Source: an uncultured Ruminiclostridium sp.
GTDB taxonomy: Bacteria; Bacillota; Clostridia; Oscillospirales; Acutalibacteraceae
Assembly (NCBI GenBank): GCA_902490005.1
Contig: CABUCM010000036.1
Span: 1-28,451 of the forward strand
Direction of reading: 5' to 3'
DNA length: 28,451 nt
The notes under the pieces are model-generated. The model had not been told where the DNA came from. It did no database searches and saw only the letters and a list, made by a program, of their open reading frames with translations. This document shows positions 8,061-15,265 of this stretch, piece by piece; positions within the stretch are counted from its first letter, which is position 1, and every line of letters starts with the position of its first letter. The position numbers and the translations under genes are program-made.

Positions 8061-8138
8061 AAAATATAAGTGCCGCCGGATTCGCATTTGCGTTCCGATT
8101 ACACTTATATTTTAGTTCGCTTCCGTTTGTATGTCCAA
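8061..8138 (-). promoter_or_regulatory. Promoter and inverted-repeat operator of the redox operon
   Basis: Reading left, TTGGAC (8133-8138) and TAAAAT (8109-8114) are separated by 18 bases, close to the long spacers typical of MerR-controlled promoters. A perfect 12-bp inverted repeat, AAAATATAAGTG at 8061-8072 and CACTTATATTTT at 8102-8113, flanks a 29-base centre with a smaller dyad (CGCATTTGCG). One arm covers the -10 and start region, the other ends about 17 bases before the merR ribosome binding site. This fits an operator, or a leader hairpin for the part that is transcribed. Confidence 0.55.
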
Positions 8139-8166
8139 TGCTTATGCTTGATACAAAAGCATGCAA

Positions 8167-9036
8167 TCAAAGCATACTTTTGAAATGTTCTAAAAACTTT
8201 CCGGCTGCTCCAAAGTTTGGTTGAAATTTCTTCCACGCAAGCACAGAGGTCATTGAAAGTTCCGGGTATAAAGGTTTGAATACCATTTTTTCGTTTGCAA
8301 ATAAATTAACCGCCCCCTCTATTGTCAAGGCCGAAGCCACACCGCTGTCAACCAGCATAGCCACATTCGTGATGATATTGTAAGTAGCAAAAATATCCAG
8401 TGATGACAGCGGTGCGCCAAGCCAGTGCTCCATTTCTTTTTGCAACGGCAGTCGATCTGTCGTAATGATAGGAATGGAAAGCAAATCATCTTTTGTAATA
8501 CATTCTTTTTTGGCAAGCGGGTGATCTGAACGGATTAAAAGTCCCCATTTTTCTTTTTCAGTCATACGAATATAATCAAACTTGGTAACATCTATCGGTT
8601 CAAGTAAAAATCCGAAATCTAAAAGCCCTTGTTCCAACCGTTCTTTCACATAATCAGCACTGTTCGTATAAAACTGAAACTGCACTCGTGGATATTTTTC
8701 ACGAAAAGACTGCATTACGGAGGGTAGAATTTGCGAAGCAGTCAATCCACCGCTTCCGATAGAAATAACACCGCTTAAATCGCTTTTTTCTTCAAACTCG
8801 CTTTCAATTTTGTCAATTAGCAGAGCAACTTCCTCGGCACGGCGACGAAGCATAACGCCTGCGTCGGTTAAAGATAAATGTCTGCCTCTTATAAAGAGCT
8901 GTACGCCTAATTCTTCTTCCAACTGCGCCATTTGTCGGCTTAATGTTGGTTGCGTAATATGGAGAATATCAGCCGCTCGTGAGATGTTTTCTTCTCGTAC
9001 AACCGTTAAAAAATATTGTAATACACGAAGTTCCAT
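8167..9036 (-). CDS. LysR-family transcriptional regulator
   Basis: A 289-residue LysR regulator. The helix-turn-helix is at residues 1-60 (LQYFLTVVREENISRAADILHITQPTLSRQ, given here as LQYFLTVVREEN then ISRAADILHITQPTLSRQ), followed by a linker helix and a periplasmic-binding-like effector domain beginning GVISIGSGG, with LLDFGFLLEP and GLLIRSDHPLA as typical segments. The ATG at 9036 (MELRVLQYF) has AGGAGA eight bases upstream; a second ATG two codons earlier is too near that site. It points the same way as the redox operon and ends about 30 bases before that operon's -35, so read-through is possible. Its target and effector are unknown. Confidence 0.92.
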   Translation of the reverse strand: MELRVLQYFLTVVREENISRAADILHITQPTLSRQMAQLEEELGVQLFIRGRHLSLTDAGVMLRRRAEEVALLIDKIESEFEEKSDLSGVISIGSGGLTASQILPSVMQSFREKYPRVQFQFYTNSADYVKERLEQGLLDFGFLLEPIDVTKFDYIRMTEKEKWGLLIRSDHPLAKKECITKDDLLSIPIITTDRLPLQKEMEHWLGAPLSSLDIFATYNIITNVAMLVDSGVASALTIEGAVNLFANEKMVFKPLYPELSMTSVLAWKKFQPNFGAAGKFLEHFKSML

Positions 9037-9070
9037 TCGCATTTCTCCTATTCTGCTATCAATAAAATAC

Positions 9071-9099
9071 ATTGTACCATATATATGCCCAAGATGCAA
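9071..9099 (-). promoter_or_regulatory. Promoter of the lysR gene
   Basis: Reading left, TTGCAT (9094-9099) and TACAAT (9071-9076) stand 17 bases apart, about 35 bases before the LysR start codon. Confidence 0.6.
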
Positions 9100-9331
9100 A
9101 TATTATGGAAAAGTATACAAAAATAGAATACTTAATACGTGTTCAACATGCCAGCAAGCAATGCAATCTTCCGTAAGATTGCGTATTTTAGGCAGGAATA
9201 CCGGGAACGGAAAACCTGCAATAATGCTTGTTGGTGACATATCCCCAAACCCCTGAGATCGCCACCTGCGGTGACGGCTGCGCGTTCGGTGAACGCTGAA
9301 AAACAAATAAACAAGCTGTATCAAAATAGAA
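9100..9331. other. Gene-poor junction between AT-rich and GC-richer DNA
   Basis: This stretch lies between the AT-rich lysR/redox region and the GC-richer genes that follow. Short frames exist on both strands (for example one on the minus strand covering 9103-9357) but none has a ribosome binding site, a known motif or a clear start. The text looks like worn-down coding sequence, perhaps the edge of an old insertion. No target-site duplication or attachment site could be recognised. Confidence 0.4.
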
Positions 9332-9371
9332 AAAACTCTATGCGAAAGATTTCTCAATCACATAGAGTTTT
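9332..9371 (-). terminator. Terminator after the ATP-grasp gene
   Basis: Perfect 11-bp inverted repeat AAAACTCTATG/CATAGAGTTTT with an 18-base loop, followed on the minus strand by a T-rich run. It is placed to end the leftward ATP-grasp transcript. Confidence 0.7.
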
Positions 9372-9454
9372 CATTTTTCCGTTTACCTGGCATAACTCAT
9401 AGTTTTTGTAATGTTTCCTTATGAGCTACTGCCGTTGGGGGAGCCTCTTCTTTT

Positions 9455-10468
9455 TCAGCCGAGTTCCGGCACCAGCTTTAAAAACACAGGCTTCATGCCT
9501 ACTTTCTTCGGGGTATGTTCTGGTAGCTGCAGAATATCGTGTCCGGGAAATTCGTTTCCCTCCACCAAGACCGGGCCCTGTGGCGTAACGCATACATCCC
9601 AGCCGATGTAACCGATTTCCGGCGCCCGTCCGGCCGCCTGTACGCACAGCTTGAGGCTGTCCCGCCAAAATGGAATTTCCGCGCCTTCAATTGTGGCCCC
9701 GGTGACCGGATGCCTTTCATAGGCTTTCCCGTTCTTATCGCAGGCTTTTCCCGCGATCACGCCGGTATCCAGATCGATAGGCGCGCACATGCCGCCGGAA
9801 TTGATATTATCCACCACATTCCCGTGATTGCCAATCCGCAGGAAACCATAAACCACCGTGACCGTGCCGCTGTGGTTCATGGTCCCGATCCGCAGGGTAT
9901 TGATTGAGGAGGGATGCAGCTTCTCCAGAGCGGGATGCTGGCTCAAATATTCTTCCACAATGGTTTTTCCTTCTTTCTGCAGCCGCCGAAGCATCTTCAT
10001 AGGCTCTGCGTCCTGAACGGCCTCTACCCGCTCAAAGCCTTTCCCGCAGCAGCCTTTTGGGGGCTTTGCCGCGAACACTTGGTGTTTTTTTACAAATTCT
10101 AAAAAATCTTCCTCCCGGCACCGCGTCAAATCCAGAAAATCCCGCCCCATAAGATCTTGGTACCTGCGGTTAAAATTCCCCTTATCAGAGAATTGCTCCC
10201 TTTTCTCCTTGTCGTTCAGCAGGCAGACCATACGGTTATTAAACCCCCGAGTCACATAAGTCCTTCGCTGTGCCCGGGTCAGCTTTTCAAATTCATACAG
10301 CCAGTAATCCTGGTATCCGGCGCCGTAAGCAACGCCACAGTAAAGCACATCGAAAAAAAGAAAAACCTTGTTTTTCCCAGATCGACGGGCTATTTTCCGC
10401 ACCGTCTCCAGCAGCTGTTTTCCATTCATCCGGCAGGCCAGTTTCCAAAATCCTGTTCTTCGCAGCAT
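9455..10468 (-). CDS. Sugar-transfer associated ATP-grasp protein
   Basis: A 337-residue protein matching the ATPgrasp_ST family, which is found with genes for surface polysaccharide or sugar modification. Visible ATP-grasp elements are FAAKPPKGCCGKG (nucleotide-binding lysine and Gly-rich loop), TIVEEYL, SSINTLRIGT, DNINSGGMCAPID and the metal-binding end IGWDVCVTPQGPVLVEGNEFPG. It has no signal peptide. The ATG at 10468 follows AAGGAGG by eight bases. It stands alone between two terminators; its acceptor substrate cannot be told from context. Confidence 0.88.
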   Translation of the reverse strand: MLRRTGFWKLACRMNGKQLLETVRKIARRSGKNKVFLFFDVLYCGVAYGAGYQDYWLYEFEKLTRAQRRTYVTRGFNNRMVCLLNDKEKREQFSDKGNFNRRYQDLMGRDFLDLTRCREEDFLEFVKKHQVFAAKPPKGCCGKGFERVEAVQDAEPMKMLRRLQKEGKTIVEEYLSQHPALEKLHPSSINTLRIGTMNHSGTVTVVYGFLRIGNHGNVVDNINSGGMCAPIDLDTGVIAGKACDKNGKAYERHPVTGATIEGAEIPFWRDSLKLCVQAAGRAPEIGYIGWDVCVTPQGPVLVEGNEFPGHDILQLPEHTPKKVGMKPVFLKLVPELG

Positions 10469-10564
10469 GGCAGCAACCTCCTTGTTCCATCATAATGAAG
10501 AAGTTTCTGCCTTTTAGTATAAAATGAAAACCTTAATTAAAGCTTAAGCAAAATTACCCCAAAG

Positions 10565-10602
10565 AAAAAGCAGGCGGAGAAAATTTTCTCCGCCTGCTTT
10601 TT
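10565..10602 (-). terminator. Terminator after mreB
   Basis: A perfect 38-base palindrome (core GCAGGCGGAGAAAA and its complement) with A and T tracts on either side. It overlaps the mreB stop codon and can work in both directions. Confidence 0.9.
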
Positions 10603-11626
10603 AATATTCCGCCAAAAGGGGATTGAGAAGGCCCTCTCCCTTTTGATTCATTTTGTCCACATATTCCAACCCCCTGCCGGCGCCAAGCACCACGCAGTGG
10701 GCCGGATTCTCCGCCACATACACCGGAAGCTTAGTTTTCTTGGCGATCAGGGTATCGAATCCATAAAGCTGGGCGCTTCCGCCGGTTAACACGATGCCCT
10801 CGGAATAAATATCCGCCACCAGCTCCGGCTGGGTTTCTTCCAGCATATCCTGAACCTCCCTGGCTACCTGCATACCGCATTCCACCAGGCATTCCAGCAT
10901 CTCGTCAGAGGAAACCGTCACCGCCTGGGGAAGCCCGGAAAGCCCGTTTCTGCCCTTCATCACATAGTAGGACAGCTCTTCCTTGGGATAGACGCAGCCA
11001 ATGGCAATCTTGGCGCTTTCAGCTGTTTTCTGGCCGATCACCAGATTATATTTCCGCCGCATATACTTGATAATTGCCTCGTCAAAATGAGTGCCCGCCA
11101 GCTTGACGGAACGCATGGCGGAAACGCCGCCTAGGGAAATCACCGCCATATCGGTGGTCCCCCCGCCGATATCCACCACCAGAGAGCCGTGAGGCGTAAA
11201 AATATCGATACCGGCCCCCATAGCCGCGGCCACCGGCTCCTCGATCAGGCAAATCTTCCGAACCCCCGCGGTGCTGATGGAGTTGACCACCGCCCGTTTT
11301 TCCACCTCGGTGACCTCGCCGGGAATACACGCCACCACCCGGGGCATAAACACCATGCTGGAGCTGACCTTTTTCAGGAAGTATCCCACCATCTGCTCCA
11401 CCAGGATAAAGTTTGAAATCACGCCGTTCACCAGCGGATAGGTCACCGACAGCCTCTGTGAGGTGCGGCCCACCATTTCATAGGCCTCCTGGCCGATGGC
11501 GATGATTTCCTCCGTAATATTGTCTACCGCCACTACGGACGGCTCATCTATGACAACCCCCTGTTGGGGAAGATAAATTCGGGTTCTGGATGTTCCAAGG
11601 TCGATTGCGGCATCGGTTCCCAGCAA
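10601..11626 (-). CDS. mreB: MreB/Mbl-type actin-like cell-shape protein
   Basis: A 341-residue bacterial actin homologue that forms membrane-associated filaments directing side-wall synthesis. AIDLGTSRTRIYL is the phosphate 1 loop, VVDIGGGTTDMAVISLGG the phosphate 2 loop, GIVLTGGSAQLYGFD the adenosine loop, and EEPVAAAMGAG the connecting motif. Length is normal. The start is a TTG at 11626 with AGGAGG eight bases upstream. It is not followed by mreC/mreD, so it is likely an additional Mbl- or MreBH-like paralogue rather than the mreBCD copy; that assignment is inference. Confidence 0.93.
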   Translation of the reverse strand: MLGTDAAIDLGTSRTRIYLPQQGVVIDEPSVVAVDNITEEIIAIGQEAYEMVGRTSQRLSVTYPLVNGVISNFILVEQMVGYFLKKVSSSMVFMPRVVACIPGEVTEVEKRAVVNSISTAGVRKICLIEEPVAAAMGAGIDIFTPHGSLVVDIGGGTTDMAVISLGGVSAMRSVKLAGTHFDEAIIKYMRRKYNLVIGQKTAESAKIAIGCVYPKEELSYYVMKGRNGLSGLPQAVTVSSDEMLECLVECGMQVAREVQDMLEETQPELVADIYSEGIVLTGGSAQLYGFDTLIAKKTKLPVYVAENPAHCVVLGAGRGLEYVDKMNQKGEGLLNPLLAEY

Positions 11627-11714
11627 AGAAAACGCCTCCTATCTTCTTTTCATCTAATTTTATAGCTCCCTGCGCTCAAAAAATGATCGGCCGCAGGATA
11701 AACTTCAGCTGTCA

Positions 11715-11739
11715 AAAAAAGCTTCCATAAAGCTTTTTT
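11715..11739 (-). terminator. Terminator hairpin between comF and mreB
   Basis: 10-bp stem AAAAAAGCTT/AAGCTTTTTT with a 5-base loop, followed on the minus strand by a T run. It can end the recD2-comF transcript, but it also lies downstream of the mreB promoter, so it may attenuate mreB. Confidence 0.75.
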
Positions 11740-11763
11740 ATTCCGCGGCTAACATATAAATTT

Positions 11764-11792
11764 ATTATAGTATACCGGCGGAGAAATTTCAA
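11764..11792 (-). promoter_or_regulatory. Promoter of mreB
   Basis: Reading left, TTGAAA (11787-11792) and TATAAT (11764-11769) are 17 bases apart. The -35 box overlaps the last codons of the original comF frame. Confidence 0.75.
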
Positions 11793-12456
11793 CCGTCCCT
11801 TTCCCGCCTCATAGCCCGGCAAAAGCTGACGCCGTATACCGCTTTCGCTCCATGCGCCAGCAATACGCCGGCAGCCTCCCACATGGTGGCGCCGCTGGTG
11901 ATAATATCGTCGCAGAGCAAAACAGTCTTACCGGCTTCAACCGGTAAACGCCCTTTACGTTTTTCCACCGCTGTTCAAAGGACAGCGCGTGCTGGATTTG
12001 ATTGCTCTTTGGCTTTTCTAAAATCCCCGCGTAAGGCAGCTTTAGGTTTTTCGCCAGCTCCTTTGCCAGCAGACGGGATTGGTCATAGCCTCTTTCCCGC
12101 CTTCTTTGTTTCGATAGGGGCACCTCGCACACCACATCCAGCGGAACCTTGGAAAAATGCTTCCTAACACTTTTCGCCATGGAAACGCCGAAAGGCTCGG
12201 CATACTCCCGGTGATGGTAAAATTTAAAATTCAGCACCGCCTTTTGCGGCTTGTCCCAGTAAAACCAAGGGCCGCAGCAAAGCACCTTATGGTTACCATT
12301 TCCTAAAAATGGATTAATAATCCAAAAAGCTTCCGATTGGGCCGAATTTTGGGATACACAATCCCGGCAGCCCTCTTGAAAGGGCTGTATGACCCCGCCG
12401 CAGTAAGGACACCGGGCGGGATAAAACAGCCGCAAAAATCTTCTTACAATTTTCAT
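11789..12456 (-). pseudogene. comF: comF-family phosphoribosyltransferase-like gene, frameshifted
   Basis: ComF proteins are needed for DNA uptake in competent bacteria. This gene starts at 12456 (ATGA overlap with the recD2 stop, GGAGGAAG upstream) and shows the zinc-ribbon cysteines C16, C19, C30 and C33, then the conserved CEVPLSKQRRRERGYDQS and QIQHALSFEQRWKNVKGVYRL. After that the frame runs into unrelated sequence and ends at 11809. The missing end, GKTVLLCDDIITSGATMWEA then a normal ComF tail, is present in another frame, closing at 11789. The shift lies at about 11920-11955. The PRPP-binding DDIITSGAT motif is therefore out of frame: a broken gene, a sequence error or, less likely, programmed frameshifting. 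Confidence 0.85.
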
Positions 12457-14666
12457 TCCGCTTCCTCCGCCGCACGAAGCATGAAATAGCACAGCCCTGT
12501 ATACCGCTTGGTTTTCCGGTTGTTTTCCACCATGCGTTCTACGGTTTTCGGCGTGCCCACCATCACCAGCAGGTTTTTCGCCCGGGTGACCCCGGTATAC
12601 AGCAGGTTCCGGTAGTAAAGCTGGCGGGGCCCGTAATACATAGGCATGACCACGGCCTCGAACTCGCTGCCCTGGCTTTTATGAACCGTCACCGCGTAGG
12701 CAAGCTCCAAATCCCCAATGCTTTCCAAGTCATAAGCCGCCACCTTGTCGTCATACCGGACGGCGGCCCCCGCCCGGTCCACCTCCAGCAGGATGCCAAC
12801 ATCGCCGTTATAAACGCCCTCACCCAGGGTGCCGTCATCCTTTTCCCAAGGGATATTATAATTATTTTTCACCTGCATTACCTTGTCCCCCTCCCGGAGA
12901 ACCACGCCGTTGACGGAGATTTCCTTTTTAACGCCCTTTTCCGGCGGGTTTACCGCCGCCTGCAGGCATTGATTCAGCGCAATGGTGCCCAGCTCGCCCT
13001 TTCTGCCGGGGGAAAGCACCTGGATATCGAAAATTGGGGAATAGCCATAGCTGGCCGGCAGCCGCCGCAGGCACAAATCCACAATGGTCTCCCGGATAGA
13101 AACCGGGTCATGATTGGGCAAAAAGAAAAAATCGCTGTCCTTTCTTCCCATCTCCGGCATCTGTCCCTGGACGATCTGGTGGGCGTTGGTGACGATCAGG
13201 CTTTTCATGGACTGGCGGAAAATCTCCGTCAGCTGCACCACCGGCAGCAGCCCGGTGGCGATCAGGTCCCCCAGCACATTGCCCGGGCCCACAGAGGGAA
13301 GCTGGTCCGTATCCCCTACCAAAATCAGTCGGCAACCCAAAGGCAGCGCCCGCAGGACGCCGTCGAACAGAGCGTTATCCACCATGGAAAGCTCGTCCAA
13401 AATCAGGGTGTCGCAGTCCAGCATATTTTTCTCATTCCGGGTGAACACGGGCCTGTCCTGGGGATCCCACTCCACCTCAAGCAGGCGGTGGATGGTCTTG
13501 GCCTCCCGTTTCGTCACCTCGGACATCCGCTGGGCGGCCCGCCCTGTGGGGGCGGCCAGGTAAACCCGTTCTCCGTTTTGCTCCAAAATATTCAAAATGC
13601 CGTTTAGGGTCGTGGTTTTTCCAGTGCCGGGCCCGCCGGTGAGGATCAGCATTCCTTTGGAAAGGGCCTGGGAAATAGCCAGCTTCTGCTGCCGGGCGTA
13701 CCGCATTCCGCTTTGCTCTTCCACGGCGGCAATGGCGTCCTCCACCCCGGTAATACTCTGGGCCGGAAAGTTTAGCATCATCAGCATCCTGGCGGCGATA
13801 TAAATCTCGCACTGGTGCATTTTCGGCGTAAAGATAAATTCCCGGCCGTTGATCAAATCCAGCTCCAGGGTTAGGTCCTGGATCATTTCATACAAAATTT
13901 CATCCGCTAGCCCCTCCTCGATTTCCAGATAGCTGGCGGCGGCGGGCAGCAGCCGGTCCTTCGGCAGGCAGGTGTGGCCGTTGTTCATGTTGTGCAGCAG
14001 CACATAGGAAATCCCCGCCCGAATCCGCCCCCGTTCGTCGTGAGGCCGCTCCAAGGAGGCGGCGATGGCGTCTACCCGTTCAAAGTCTATGGATACCGGC
14101 TCACGGCACAGCACATAGGGGTCCACGCGGATCATCTCCACCGCGCCATCCCCCCAGACTTTCCAAATCTGCAGCGCCTCCTCCGGGGTAATGCCAAAGG
14201 CGCTCAAATAGGACATGACCTCTTTGAGCCCGGAAAGGTTGTGAAGCTCTGAAGCGATCTGCTGGGCCTTGGCCTTGGAAATCCCCTTTACCGAGGCCAA
14301 CCGCTCAGGATGGCTTTCCAAAACCTCCAGGGTACGGTCCCCGAAAGCGTCTACCAGCCGGGCGGCCATCACCGGGCCGATCCCCTTCACCGCGCCGGAG
14401 GACAAGTACCGCAGGATCGCCTCCTCGCTGGCGGGCTGAAACCGCTCGCAGGCCACGGCGGCAAACTGGGTGCCAAAATTGGGATGGGTTTTCCACTCCC
14501 CCACCAGGCGCAGGGTTTCTCCCACGTTTACCCAGGGCAAGGTACCCACCGCCGTCACCTCGCCGTCGCCGGCTAATAGGGAAAGCACCGTATATCCATT
14601 TTTCTCATTGCGGTATATGACCTGCTCCACCGAACCGGTCAGCTCCAAGAGCTGATTTTCGTCCAT
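12453..14666 (-). CDS. recD2: RecD2-type ATP-dependent DNA helicase
   Basis: A 737-residue SF1 helicase of the RecD2/YrrC type, which acts without RecBC and unwinds 5' to 3' in DNA repair and replication stress. The N-terminal OB-like part (TGSVEQVIYRNEKNGYTV) is followed by helix-hairpin-helix segments (SGAVKGIGPVMAARL, VKGISKAKAQQIA), then the helicase core: Walker A GGPGTGKTT near residue 345, Walker B LILDELSMVD near 420, GDTDQLPSVGPGN, and motif VI VTVHKSQGSEFE and YTGVTRAKNLL near the end. Length fits the family. I take the ATG at 14666 (MDENQ), although its ribosome binding site (GGGGAT) is weak; upstream in-frame ATGs have none. It is coupled to comF by an ATGA overlap. Confidence 0.94.
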   Translation of the reverse strand: MDENQLLELTGSVEQVIYRNEKNGYTVLSLLAGDGEVTAVGTLPWVNVGETLRLVGEWKTHPNFGTQFAAVACERFQPASEEAILRYLSSGAVKGIGPVMAARLVDAFGDRTLEVLESHPERLASVKGISKAKAQQIASELHNLSGLKEVMSYLSAFGITPEEALQIWKVWGDGAVEMIRVDPYVLCREPVSIDFERVDAIAASLERPHDERGRIRAGISYVLLHNMNNGHTCLPKDRLLPAAASYLEIEEGLADEILYEMIQDLTLELDLINGREFIFTPKMHQCEIYIAARMLMMLNFPAQSITGVEDAIAAVEEQSGMRYARQQKLAISQALSKGMLILTGGPGTGKTTTLNGILNILEQNGERVYLAAPTGRAAQRMSEVTKREAKTIHRLLEVEWDPQDRPVFTRNEKNMLDCDTLILDELSMVDNALFDGVLRALPLGCRLILVGDTDQLPSVGPGNVLGDLIATGLLPVVQLTEIFRQSMKSLIVTNAHQIVQGQMPEMGRKDSDFFFLPNHDPVSIRETIVDLCLRRLPASYGYSPIFDIQVLSPGRKGELGTIALNQCLQAAVNPPEKGVKKEISVNGVVLREGDKVMQVKNNYNIPWEKDDGTLGEGVYNGDVGILLEVDRAGAAVRYDDKVAAYDLESIGDLELAYAVTVHKSQGSEFEAVVMPMYYGPRQLYYRNLLYTGVTRAKNLLVMVGTPKTVERMVENNRKTKRYTGLCYFMLRAAEEAE

Positions 14667-14728
14667 TGCTTCATCCCCGTTTATTTTTGCCTTTTTCATT
14701 CGCATTAAATTTATGATAGCACAAAAAC

Positions 14729-14800
14729 GCCCTGCCGCATAGGGCTAAAAAGACAAAATAAAGGAAAAGCCGGCCTTCTTCTCAGAAGAATGGGCCGGCT
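14729..14800 (-). terminator. Two terminator hairpins between the unknown one-TM gene and recD2
   Basis: The first is a long stem, AGCCGGCC (14768-14775) with GGCCGGCT (14793-14800), continued inward by TTCTTCT/AGAAGAA; it includes the stop codon of the unknown gene and is followed by a T-rich stretch. The second, GCCCT/AGGGC at 14729-14745, is followed by TTTTT on the minus strand. Together they separate the upstream gene from recD2. Confidence 0.75.
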
Positions 14801-15146
14801 AGAAGCACTGCTTTCGCAGCATGCCCTGAAGCTCCTCCATAGTACAAAGCTCCATAAACCCATAGGAATGAACCAATTTCTCACAGATCAGCCTGGTTTC
14901 CAGATCCATGCCGCAATCCAGGCAGATGACACGGCGCTCCCTGCCGTTATCGGCCCACTTCACCCTGGCGGCGGCGCTTCTCAAAAGATATTCGGCCTCT
15001 TCATTATGCCCGCAGATGGGTACGATGGTCATAGCGGTATCCTCCCCCTTCGGCCGGAGAACAAACAAAACAATACTTCGAAAAACTTCGACTAGCCCAA
15101 TAATGATGAACAGTACGCAGATTATGGCGGAAATTGTCTCAAGCAT
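14799..15146 (-). CDS. Unknown protein with one membrane helix
   Basis: A 115-residue protein that I do not recognise. Residues 4-30 form one hydrophobic helix (ISAIICVLFIIIGLVEVF onward); the rest is soluble and contains TIVPICGHNEEAEYLLRS, VICLDCGMDLETRLICEKL and a C-terminal MRKQCF. Five cysteines lie in the soluble part. The ATG at 15146 has GAGGTGAT upstream; a GTG three codons earlier is too close to that site. It stands between the metK terminator and its own terminator, so it is probably a single-gene unit. Confidence 0.75.
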   Translation of the reverse strand: MLETISAIICVLFIIIGLVEVFRSIVLFVLRPKGEDTAMTIVPICGHNEEAEYLLRSAAARVKWADNGRERRVICLDCGMDLETRLICEKLVHSYGFMELCTMEELQGMLRKQCF

Positions 15147-15210
15147 TCCTATCACCTCACGCTATCTTATTCCCCTGAGGCTTATCCCGTGACATAATCT
15201 TGCAAAGAAA

Positions 15211-15247
15211 AAAGGCGGGGGCCCGGAAACGCCGGGGCCCTGCCTTT
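15211..15247 (-). terminator. Terminator after metK
   Basis: GC-rich stem of 16 bp with one mismatch (AAAGGCGGGGGCCCGG against CCGGGGCCCTGCCTTT), then a T tract on the minus strand. Confidence 0.88.
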
Positions 15248-15265
15248 TCATTTTCTCAAGTCCTT

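Noticed and set aside
9103..9357. An 84-codon leftward frame at the composition junction
   Set aside because: No ribosome binding site or known motif, and it runs through the terminator hairpin; more likely eroded sequence.
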